Assembly: GCA_024529925.1 (NCBI GenBank)
Contig: JAFEUB010000720.1
Coordinates: 62,001-126,000 of the forward strand
Direction: 5' to 3'
Length of the DNA: 64,000 nucleotides
Source of the DNA: Ophthalmolycus amberensis
Lineage: Eukaryota; Chordata; Actinopteri; Perciformes; Zoarcidae
This document shows positions 47,501 to 59,898 of this stretch, one piece after another (position 1 is the first letter of the stretch; each line of letters starts with the position of its first letter). The translations under genes and the position numbers were made by a program. The notes below the pieces were generated by a model. The model worked only from the letters and a program-made list of their open reading frames with translations, did no database searches and was not told the DNA's origin.

Positions 47501-50500
47501 AGTAGAACAATATCAGCTAAACCCGCTGATGACACTTTAAAACACAAACCATTGGAGCAGTGGTAAAACATTCGTTCAGAGAGCAGGATAGAGCGGGGAG
47601 ATAACTTCAGACTTTTAAATCTTTCACACATGTCGATGCTGATGGGACCCAGACAGAACTCGTTGCTTTACCTCCTCCAGGTAGATGTTGTCCAGGTCGT
47701 ACCGGGTGTGCACAGACTCCACCATCCAGCTCTCGGGAGTGTTGATGTTCAGGGTGAAGAGAGGAGACTGAGGCATGTCCAGGAACTTGGCCAGAGGGCC
47801 GGCAGAGAAACTACCGTCGGCCTGAAATGCCACCTCGGGCTCCAACACGTGGCGGTAAAAACTGGAAGAATGTTTACACTCAATGTTACCCACCAGAACA
47901 CATCGTGCACCTGAGGAATTCAACAACTGAGCAAACTCCAAAGAGACATTATCATGTGTTTAAAAGCTCTGGAAAAGAGTTTGGTGAAAATGGTTTTAAA
48001 ACTGGTTTTGTTTCCCCGCTAGAGCTGCAATGATTAGTCAATCAATTATTCAATCAACAGAAATATAATCTCCAGTAATTCAACTTTTGTTTTTTGATAA
48101 TCTATAAATCGGTTAAGTAAAAAATCCCCAAATGGTAGAAAATTATGCTTTTCTCTGTTCTAGGTCATATAAAAGTGAATATCTGACAAAAGAAGACATT
48201 TGAAGACCTCACGTTGGACTTTGAGGAACTGGGATGGACATTTTTTTATTACTTAATTCGGACATTTTTTTTAAAACCAAAGGATTAATTGATCAATCTA
48301 GAAAAGAACTGGCAGATTGTTGATAATGAAAATAATTGTTAGTTGCAGCCCGAGTCCACACAGATCCAATACAATTATGTTTCCTGCTGCAAGAGCACAG
48401 CAATTAATTAGTTAGATCAATTACAGTAATTACGTTATTAATCACAATTTAAAGCAAACAAGCTCTTCATGCGACTCTGATATCTGATGTCTGACTTCTG
48501 GTAAAACAGACTGAAAAGAAAAATAGGAATATTGCAAAACAAGAGCTTCTGATTATACACCAGAGTCCCTGTGAGTCAGTAGAAATACAACATGTTTAAA
48601 CTAGAGTGTGCACTTTCAATTATATCGTTAAAATAAAAATGTATCCGGACTATAAATACATTTCTGGATTTTCCAAAAAAGACCAGAAGCTCTGAGCATA
48701 CAGTGACGCTTAGAGACATACAGTACGATGATATTTTAAAGTAAATAAGCACATTAAGAACGGTGAACCTCTAGCCAGAGAAAGCAGCGACACACGTGTA
48801 TATTGGACCGAGGTTCAGTTCTCACCTCTTGAGCGGCATTTCTGACAGTTTGGATTGGCAGTTCATGAAGACCCGTAAGTTGACGTTTACCAGCTGCGTC
48901 AGAACCTGCAGGGGGGAAGAAGGTCAGGTGTGAGACAGAACATCTGGACAGGGTCGAATAAATCAACTGGACCGATCAGTGAGAAAGACTTAAGACAAGA
49001 TCCAACCCACCAACAGGAGAGGAGCTAGTTTCTGTGCGTCTCTGGTCACGGGGTCTACCACGGCGACGACGTCGAAGTACACGTCTCCCTCCTTTGGGCG
49101 GATCTTCACAGCACTGACAAAAAAAAAACAGCAAATCAACGGTGAAGTGACACAAACACAAACTACAGATTGTTTAATGATGTTGCTGGCTGCAGAGGAC
49201 AAACTATTCATTCTGCATTTACAAAAAATGCAAAGCGACAAATACAGCATTTGCCTTTTTATTTTATAATTATTTGCCAAAAAGAGAAACAACAACACAG
49301 CAAAATGCATTGCAAAAACCTCACGACCCTGCGGGAAAACAGGGTCTCCCCTCAGGCAAGAAGGCTTGCGTGTAATAGTAATGCTACTTTACCTGTATCG
49401 GTCATTGGCAAAGTCATACTCTACCCGGGCCTCTCCTTTAGGCTGAGAGGAGAGCAGAGAGTCCACCTTCATCACGAGGTCGCTGGCACTAAAAGAAACT
49501 CGGCATTAAAATTCATCAACACGCCGCAAGAATCGAAAAACTCACGATTCAACCTTGTGAGAAACTACATATTATGCAATGACGGCAAATGAAATACCGG
49601 TCTTCCTCGATCCCAAATTGTTGGACGTTGCTTTTGATTCGCTCTCCAGATGTTTTCAGGATGATGCTCTCCAGAAGCAGGAAGTCATCCTGGTTGAACA
49701 GCTCGTCTTCCTCCAGTGGGCCGATAATCTGTGAACAGGAAACAAAGGTGTTGATTGGATTGCTACAGTAACTGTGGTAAAAAAATAAATGAAAAAAAAG
49801 CAGATTTGATCCATAAATACAAACGATATTTGTTCAGGAAGTGACCGTACGTTCAGTGTAAGAAACGAGACTGTGACTCACTCTTCCGTTGCTGATAACT
49901 GCATTTTGTCCTTTCTTCAGTTTGAGCACGTCTCGGCAGTAGGCCGCGTGGGAGCGCAGGAAGTCAAATTTGGGACCCTCGTATGCATCCTTGAACAATG
50001 ACACATCCATACCCTGAAGGACAGAAACGAACAACTTGTAAGCAGCGGATAAAAGGGAAAATTAAGAGTCAAAAACAGGGATAAATGTTGTTAATCAAGT
50101 CATGAAGCCGGACGAGGGCGACGCGGTTCAACAGAGACGACAGAATGAAACATGATTGTGATTCATGACCCTGAATAGATGAACGAAGCCGTCCGCCTCC
50201 CTCTCACCCCGACAGCGAACTCCCCGACGTCGACTCCCTTCTCCAGGGCAGCGGCGGTCTCGTCTTTCGCCAACTTGGTGATGAAGTTCTTGGCGTTGTT
50301 GGCGGACTGCGTCTGCATGGCGGCCCAGATGGCTCGGGCTACGCGGCTCGTCTCGGCGGACGGAGCGGCGGACGGGTTGTTGATCATCCCCAGTCGGACG
50401 TTGTTGCTGGTTTTCTGTCGTGGAGCGAGTGGGAGTGTTAGCGAACGATCTGTCGCTGCTCTGAGAGCAGAATAACAAAACAGCTGATCTTTCCAAACAC

Positions 50501-53500
50501 ATGACGACACTTTGAGATATTCTGGTCAAGGCCCCTCACAAGCGTGCCCCCGTACTTCCAGATCCTCTTGTGCTGCTCGCCACGCCATCTGTTCACTCGA
50601 CCACCGTGGAGACTAGAGCCTTCAGCTGTTCTGCCCCTCGTCTTTAGAGCTCTCTCCCATCAGTCACAATAAATATCCCTCCACCTTTAAATCATGTTTT
50701 AAAACCCACCTTCATTCAGTCTGACTTTGTCTCTAACGACTACAACTACACTGAGTTTTGCACTGGTGACGATTTTTCTGTATTAAATTATTTTAACTGT
50801 GCCTGTAAGGTATTATTATCATCAAGGTGTTCCTAATTTAATGACACTATACACCGACACTGTCACAGCTTAAATTCTACAATTTGCAGGATAGTCGGGC
50901 TAAGAGGTGTGGTTAAAATCCACATAAAATCCAATATGTTCATTGTCTCGACAATAAAACTACAATAATAAACCGAAGGTCCCGCCTACAGAGATAGTAT
51001 GGAAAGATGCCGTACCATGTGTCTGATGGCGTCATAAAGGAGCTGACGTCCCGAGGGCTTGTCAAAGTCTGCGACCACCCAGAAGGTCACAGGGCGGACG
51101 TAGCCATCATCTGACAACCACAAAGGAATAAACAGGCGGTCAGAATGAATGAATGAGGTGCGGCGACACATGAGGCTAAGGAGATGAAGTCTCTATGTGA
51201 GTAGCATACTTAGCTGCAAGAATAAAACATGAAATAGTATCTATGTTCTTGGTATAATCTACTCCCAAAATCTTCACACTTGAATTTGTTCTCATCTTTC
51301 TCATTCTGCATGCAGCTAGAACTAAATGACACATGCTCTCCTAAAAATGGAAAAAAAGAAGCTATGTTAGAACTTAGTGAGCAGTTACGTAAACACATTT
51401 TGCGATGCTTATATTTCAGATCCTAATACGCAATCATCACATGCTTGATTAGTAATTTGTCTCCTTTGAGAAGTGAAACACAGATGGGAGAGTGGTGGCG
51501 GATTCACAAACCAATCTGAACACTGCCAGCAGTGCAGTTCACAGAGAACAGAAAGAAAAAAAGTGAGGAGGAGCAGGAGTGATGCGGAGGAAAAGTGTGA
51601 TTACCATGCCTGTTGGTGGTGGTCATCCCTGATGTAGGGACATTTTTAAAATCACATGAACAGGAGGAAGAGGAGGAGAGGACAGAAGGAGAATACACGA
51701 AGATAGATTTTAGACTTGAAGGTGACTAAATTATCTTCACTTGAAACAACAACAAAAAACTGCACAAGCGTTCTCATTCAGAGTTTGTTTGTTATACGAC
51801 CAGCTGTCTCACGAGGCCGTCCTGTACACCGTTACCTTTCTTAGTCATGTAGTTCATGCTGTTGGCCACAGCGGTGCTCTTCTCTTTGGTGTCGAGAGTC
51901 GAGAAGCGAGCGTAATCATCTACAAAGTAATTGTCTGCAGGAAGAGAAAAAATGGGATTAACTGAAACTCATGGAGCAAAAATATGCCAAAGATCATATT
52001 TCCTAAGACTGCCAAGATGTACACGTGTGAATGTGTACTCGTAGCAAAGCTACTACCTGTATATATGTTTGTGTCTAGAAAATATCTGATCATTAGGTAG
52101 AAATAAACATGAGTACATATATATATACATACATAGTACATATGAGTACTTACTGGTATCAGACAGATCCAGGTATGTTCTGCTGGTGGACAGCACTCTG
52201 GGGTTGATGCGAGGAACAACGTTGGGCTGATTCATGATGTAGTCCACGACGTCATGATCGGTGGCCAGCTCCCCCTGTGAGCCACAAGAGCACACAATCA
52301 GGAGCGCAGACACAAACATCACACGTTGAACATATCTTCAATTACTGATTACTTGTGTATCCGGCGAAAAGTTTTCCTCCAACAACTTTGGATTAAACAT
52401 TAAAAATGAGGAAAAACAAGACTGACGACTAAGAAGATGTTCACCCCGTGAACTGGTACAGCGACTGAACTAAACTCTGCCGCTGGAACTGTGCTTTAAG
52501 AAGCAACAACAATTCAAACATTTGGCTCCTCAGAGAATAGAGTTGAATCAGGTGATAATGAAACCCTCACTGTATAACTAAGTGCGTGTGTGTGTGTGTG
52601 TGTGCGCTCTAACTGACCAGGTAGACGGCTCTCTGGTAGAGGGAGGTGGTCTCCAGGATCTTCTGCATGGTGACCGTCTCCAGTTCGTCCGGGTCCAGCT
52701 GCTCACGCTGGTAAGGTATGCCGTTGTACATGACCACAGGCAGCGGGCCCACGCCCGTCTGCAGGTAGTACGCACCCGCTTCCTGCAAGAGGAGCAACAA
52801 CAAGGCGTTAGGAACATTACACCGGTTCTCAAGTCTCTCCATTGGCTCCAAGTCCGAAAACTAATTCAAAATGATACTGTACGAGGACCAAGAGCTCTTA
52901 TCTGACTCGTGCCTGCAGTTCAAAACACAGGGAAGATGCATTTTGTCACGACACTGCACATCCTTGGAATAATGATCTTCGGTGCGGCCGACTAAGATTC
53001 GTCCACTGTCGCCTGTACAATAATGTGTCTACTTGTTTGTTTTGTTTTTTAATTAATTGCTCTCATTTAAAAAGGAACAGTTTGACATTTTGGAGATGTA
53101 TTTCCCTTTCTGGCGTAGAATTACATCGGAAGATCGATACCACTCTCATCTCTGTGCAGTAGATGTGAAGCTAAAGCAAGCAGGCTTGGCTTAGCACAAC
53201 CACTGGAACCAGAAGGAAACGCATCAATTGACACCATTTTAAGGTTAAAACCTCTGAAGCTCACCAATTAACACATCATAACACGCATCATTAATCTGTA
53301 CATGAACACAAATGTACCCACAGCAGAGCGACATCACATTCAGCCCGTCTCACCTTCCTGTTGCTGTCGTAGCTTGAATCGGCTCCCAGGACGCTGCTGA
53401 CCTCCACATAGGGGAACCTCTTCTCCAGCACCTTCACCACATCCCCAACACTCAGCTTTCCACCGACAGCCACCTGGTTAAATATCTAGAAGCACATGAG

Positions 53501-55290
53501 GAAATAGGACCGGAAGGAACAGAAGAGGGTGCAGCAATGAGTTAGACAGAAGTAACACAACGTCACCATTTCTTAGAGTAAAACTTAAACCTTTAAGTTA
53601 TAGTAGGTTCTCCATCAGTGTTCAGGTCGACTCACCGAGATGACCGCTTCAAACGCACTCTGACTGTCCACCTCGTCGCTGATGTAGTTGTAGGCTCGGA
53701 CCAGCGCCACACCTGGATCCTGCATGCCGTCTATGTCGTCTTCATCCGACACCACAAACACCAGCCCGATCCTAAAACACAGGACAAAGAAAGTTTCTAA
53801 AAAAAAACCAGACTCGTGTGTGTTTATTGGACGGTTAAAATGCAGAGCTTGTGCTCCGTCTGCTTCATCAGCATTCAAACAAGCTGACCGTCCCAAGACG
53901 CCACATGCGGGGAGGTATCAAAGGTCTCCTCACAAGCTGCCTGACGAAACTCCGAAATGAAAATGGATTTTAATAACAACCCCGCATGACTGCAACTGCT
54001 CTGCTGTAAAGCAATTAAACATGGAATGGAATCTATTCTAAAAGCCACTAAAATATCCACGTCTAATCTCCGGAGAGTTTACAGCTCACCGCATCCCCGA
54101 AGACACCAACAAACCTGAGTGGGATGTTGTTTGCGTAAAACATCTCTGCAACACTCAGCAGCTCAACAGCGTTCTCCTGAGTTGGGTCCAGAATGATCAC
54201 CTGCAACACACACACACACACACGTTAATGATTCAGATCCATTTGGATTCACGAGGGGTTGATTGTTCAGGTATGGACGGACCAGATTGTGGAAGTTCTT
54301 GCGGATCTGCCTGATGACTCCGGGGAAGGTGGGTCGGAGCAGCTCCTGCACGTTGTAAGGCCACGAGCTATACTTGTGGTCCGTTTCCAGGTTGTTAATC
54401 CACTAAAGAGGGAAAGGAAACTTTAGGAGATGTTTGAAAGCAGCACCATGAGCCCAACAGCAGGTCAGTGTCAATAACAAATGACATTTTACTGCAGCTA
54501 GTTAAAAACTAGAGCTGCAATTAATGAGTTTTCACTGTCTATTAATCTTTCTTATATCATTCTCAGTTAAGTGATTTATTTTTGAATCGATGTAATTTTC
54601 GCTTCATGAATGACTGAAACAATGAGCTGATCATCCAGTGCTGGAAAGTAACTAAGTACGCTTGCTGAAGTAGAGTACGTAAGCACAGCTTTGAAGAATT
54701 TGAGTATTTCCGTTTTCCTTCTACCTCATACTTCTAATCCACTAGAACTCCGTAGCAAACGTTGTATTACAGAATTCCAGCAGCTCGAGGATTTCCAGGA
54801 CATGTTTCCAGGGAACAAGCACTGACGCAGTAAATAACAAACCGTGCATCAGTGTCTCGGTAAGGCTGCTCATGTTTTGGTTTTGGCGATGCGATTCCTT
54901 ACACTGATGGCGGGGTTACGGATGTCGACGGCGTAGTCGGAGTCAGAGGGCTGGACGTTGAGCTTCAGGATGTCGTGGATGTACGGCGTGTCGATGTGCA
55001 GGGAGCGCAGACCCTCCATCACCCTCGCCTCACTGCGCAGCACCTCAAACACACTGCAGGGGACACGAGTGCGGTCCTCTACAGTTAGTGTTTATGTTCA
55101 TGACTGAATGCGAGAAGGAAAGCACCACCACTACTACTGACACCTGACAATGTCAGCAAGAGGTGTACGCCCAGGGCTCATTGTTTGTCAAAAAGAAAAT
55201 AATCAAAACATGATGAAAATGGGTTAATTTGAAACGGATGTTACACAGCCAATTAACAGTTTGATAATATACCGCATGTTAATTGATAAT

Positions 55291-55326
<36 letters not shown>

Positions 55327-55860
55327 CTGAAGATGTCTTGTGTGTCCAGATCGATATGCAGCCCGTTGATGAACAGGGCTGAATCCCCCGGCTGCAGGCC
55401 CAGAGTTCCTTTGAAAAACTACAGAGTCGTCAACATTACTAAACATCCTGTTGACATCAAACCCTTAAACTCCCCACTCAAGTCCTGCTGAGCAGATCGC
55501 CTCGCTGTGGAGCAGGTAACGTCAAAGCCACCCATCGCCAAGTCAATTACATCGTAAAACCAGACGCAACAGTCAACACAAAGCCGTAATAAGGAACGCC
55601 TACAGCTCCAAACAAGCACTGACAGCTCTGTTTAAAGTCAGTCTGTTTAGAACAATCAAACCCCACACGAAACAAATCTAATTATTAGAGTGTGCGCGAT
55701 CCAGAGAAGTGGTGTGTGAGTGTTTGTGTGTCAAAGGAAACCTCAAAGTTGTTCTGGCGCAGTCAAATCTCATTACGGAAAGACAAAGACATCAGATTAT
55801 TCATACTCCAGACACTGCAATTACAACCAGACATGATTAACACAAATACCGTGCATCCCA

Positions 55861-55892
<32 letters not shown>

Positions 55893-58800
55893 AACGTCTG
55901 CATGCAAGTGCATGTGTCCAAACTACTTCAATCAATAATCATTTGGCGCTGCAGGACTCGGTGTGCCTGCTGAATGAATCACAGATTCAGTAATTAGGAC
56001 GTTTGGTGCTCACCCCCACCGCCCGCCCAAAACTCCTGTCTGCACACCAAGATAATGTCAGCGCAGCTTGAGGAGGGGGGGGGGGGGGGGGGTGAGGAGG
56101 CAGGAGGGAAAAAAAATATTTGACAAGAAACGGAGTGATTACTTATTCCATTAGCAGGGCAAAGCCAAACACATTGTCAGAAACTGAACGCTTTTCAAGT
56201 CAGATGCTGTTTACAATTTATCACATAATAAAAAAGGTGAGAGGAACAAAAGGAAAACAGGAAGAGCAGTTCTCATTTTGAGATATTTCCCTGAAGGCGG
56301 CTACGAGGCGGAGGAGGGTGTGTGGGTGAGGCGGCATGCAATAACACTATCGAGTGCTTTTCTTTATTTTCCCTCTTTATTGGATTAGATTGGGAAACAG
56401 CTAAACCTAAATTATCCGTGACCACCGGACAACACAATCAGCAGGAGGGGGAAAGCAGCAGCATGTTGCATAAAGACAAGACGGAGGAAGGGAAGAGGAT
56501 GTCAAGTCACTGTCCGGGTTTCCATTGGCAACAATTTAAACAAATTTATAGAAGAGCAGCGATTACTATTTCTAATTATTCTTGTTTAAGTGCTCGCTGG
56601 GGAAAAAGCAGTCTCTTCATGGGATTTATTGAATAAAAGACAAATATGGGAGAAAAAAAGCCAGGATTATCCCGTTATGATAATCTGTTATGATAATCAG
56701 TTTGGTGTTTTGAGAAGGATATTTTAAGAGGAATGATCGACAAACAAACATGTACCTTTTGGTTATCGTCAATCTCTTTGCGTATCTCAGAGTGGACCAC
56801 TGTTTTAGTGATGGACCTGTGAGGGGAGAAGGGCAGACAGAACTAGAAGACTGCAGACTTGTCGATATCTGTGCAAACCAAAAGTTCTCACTGAAGCTAC
56901 CGTGCGAGTGTTTCTTCTTTACCTGGCTTTGGTGGGGAAGTTCTGACTGAGGTCTTTCATAACGGTGAGGGCTTCGACAGCGGGAGCAGCAAGAATGCGA
57001 GCAGCTGTCTGGAAACTCAGATCTATGAAAGAAAGGGAGGGTGGACGGGTAGGGAGGCAAGGAGGGCAAAAAAAACAAAAAAGAGATGAGTGGACAAAAG
57101 CAGAGAGGAGATGAGGAAACACACACGAGGGTAGAGAGACAGAAGAGCACAGAAAAGGAGAACGTTTCGACAAAATAAAAGCAGTATGAGCAGTCTGTAA
57201 ACTCACAAAGAGTGGACGCTCAAGTGTCCGAAGCATTAAGTTTATTACAGGTCGTCTTGAAGAGGGACATGAAAGTCTGAGAATCACCGAAGTCATCAGG
57301 GCACATGGTCTGGTCGCCATGAATGTGTGTAGAAAATGTCATGGCAAGCCATCTTATTATTGTTATTTCATTCAGGACCAAGATGGCGCATCTACCGACC
57401 GATGGACGTTTCCACCCCCGGAGCCACGTAGTTAACATGGTCAAAAGAAAGTCATCAGTTAAGCTGATTAACATATTAATTAGCAGATAATTCCATGTTA
57501 ACCTGCTCGTCCGTGCAGCCGAGGCATTAATTACTGCCTCGACTATCTCAAAGGGTTTTAAGGCAGGATTAAGAGTACAGACTAGAATATATCAAACACG
57601 TGTAGGAGTGTAGCGACGATGATGTGTAAGAGCATACAGAGTGTTTTGCTTGCAAGCAGATAGTGAGGACTATTTCAATGCAGTGAGCATCGCCGTAATG
57701 CTGTTGTAGCTCGTGTGATTATTAGCCCCTGGAGGTCTCCCTCTCTTTGTAAACAGGCGGAGATAACGAGCCCCAGTGGGGTCGGAGATAAAGACAGATG
57801 CCCACATGGCATGTTTGACAGCGGAGTTCGACCGACTCTCGCATCCTTTATTCACCACAGTCAAAGCGGCCTCACGCCTACGATAGACATGTGCATGCAA
57901 AAGCACATAAACCAGGAATAGTGGAAATATGTAAATATGTATGAAGAAGATGCTGATCGATTGATTACAGAACCAGACAGTTGAATTTTCCGCAGCGTGT
58001 TTGGTTCACTGCTCTCACTGTTAAAAGCAACACAAGCCTATATTAAGTTCTGTTTGTTCATTCATGATCAGCGCATAAGTAGAATAAATCAAACTAATGA
58101 AACATCAACAACTGGGACGCAAACTCGCTCAAAGTAATTAGTTATAACTGCAAATGCTTTTTGTGCGCCACAGAATGACTACAAGAAAGATTTAAAACAG
58201 CTGTTCTACAAAAAGAAATCAAATGTAGTGTAGTAGAACAATTTAAGAGTTTAATTTATGCGTTTGAATCCACAGACAACTAAATCAAACTGTTGCTCTC
58301 ATTTTACATCAAGGGGATCACTTCCTGCTCCATTTAATTAGTGAGTTGTTCCACACTGTGTGACAGCGTCAAACAGGTCTACACATGCTGCAGCTCTCCA
58401 CTGAAGCTTTGTGATGTTTTACGCTGACTGACATATTCAATATCTCGTGCATCATATTTTAACACTTTGAAGATATTAAAGTATTTGGATCCTTTAGTTA
58501 GAGCGAGGCAATCAAACGTTTGAAAGAGGAAATAACACGTTCTTTCTCCTACAAATGAAAATTGATTTCATAATAACCTTTGCAAAATTCACTACACTCA
58601 GGGGTCCTGCCTTTTAACGGTGTACTTGAGTAAAAATACAGAGGTGCAAAATATTCTTTTAGATTTTAGATTAAATTTGTTATGCCGAAACATGCGTTTT
58701 GTATTACATAAAGTAGCAATAATGTAAGAATAGTTTGTCACGGTGGAGCTGTTTAAAGAGGTCTTTGGATGTAAAACAAAGTTTGGCTGCACACTCTGAC

Positions 58801-59865
58801 TTTATAATAAATGTAGATTCGGAGTTTAAAGCAGAGAATCTGTAAAAACGTTCCAACAGATTTCTATGAAATTCTAAGGAGAGGTAGACCTCTGGAAGAA
58901 ATGGATCATATTTTGATGGGGTTGTGATTTCTGCCATTAGAAATAATTATCTCTTGTCAACTGTGGCTGTGAAGCCAATGGACACAGAGCTCCGTCCAAG
59001 TCCTGCGGGTGCATTTACAGGATCATAAAATCAATTGGCTCAAAATGTAAGTGACGGGAATAATGCCAGCCGGTGTTAACAGTAAGCCGAGGAAGTGTTC
59101 AGCGTTGGTGCTCAGAGGGCCTCGCATTCATTCATTGGCTCGGTCCACTTTTACACATTTGTTTGTATTTATAAAGGGATGTAATGCTGATATTTCTGAC
59201 GTGGACTGTTTGTATCTACACACATCCAATAATGGAATAAAAACAGAAACTTCGCAGGAGAATATGATTTGGAGAAGAGACCCACCTTGCATTTGCCAGA
59301 CTTTCAAAGGGGCCATGTCATTGGTGCTTTCGACCAAATGTTTCCTCAACTCCTTCAACTGCTCTTTAAGCTCTGGGTAAACCGTACTGGTGAGAGAACA
59401 AAAGACAAAGCAGACGGAGTGTGTGAGTGTGAGTGAGTGAGTGAGTGAGTGAGTGAGTGAGTGAGTGAGAGAGAGAGAGAGAGAGAGAGAGTAATTGCAT
59501 CTGCTAAATGCCCTAATTGCTCATTTCGAGTGAGTTGTCAGATTTACATATTGATTTGTTTATTTTCAGGTTAGTTAATCAGACAAAGGCTTTACGGTCA
59601 GCACTTTGAGGGAGGAAATTGTAGAGGGGAAGAAAAGGGCTCGGCTGGTGTGGAGCGTGGCGCTCTTTCTCCTGGAGCTGATCGCAGCTTTGAGTTTTTA
59701 AACCATGCGCTGGCGCGGAGTCACTCACTTCAGTTTGCCAAAAAGGAACCCCTGGACCTCGTCCACTGGATCGTTCTCTCCCATCACCGTAGCGTTCACG
59801 TCCGCCCCTGAAAACACAATCAATGAACTCGTTATTCACATGACTCCTCCAGGGTTACACCAGAT

Positions 59866-59898
<33 letters not shown>

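Noticed and set aside
56626..57150. 174-codon reverse-strand open frame
   Set aside because: It overlaps two uggt1 exons in a different frame and reads through their intron. It has no recognisable domain.
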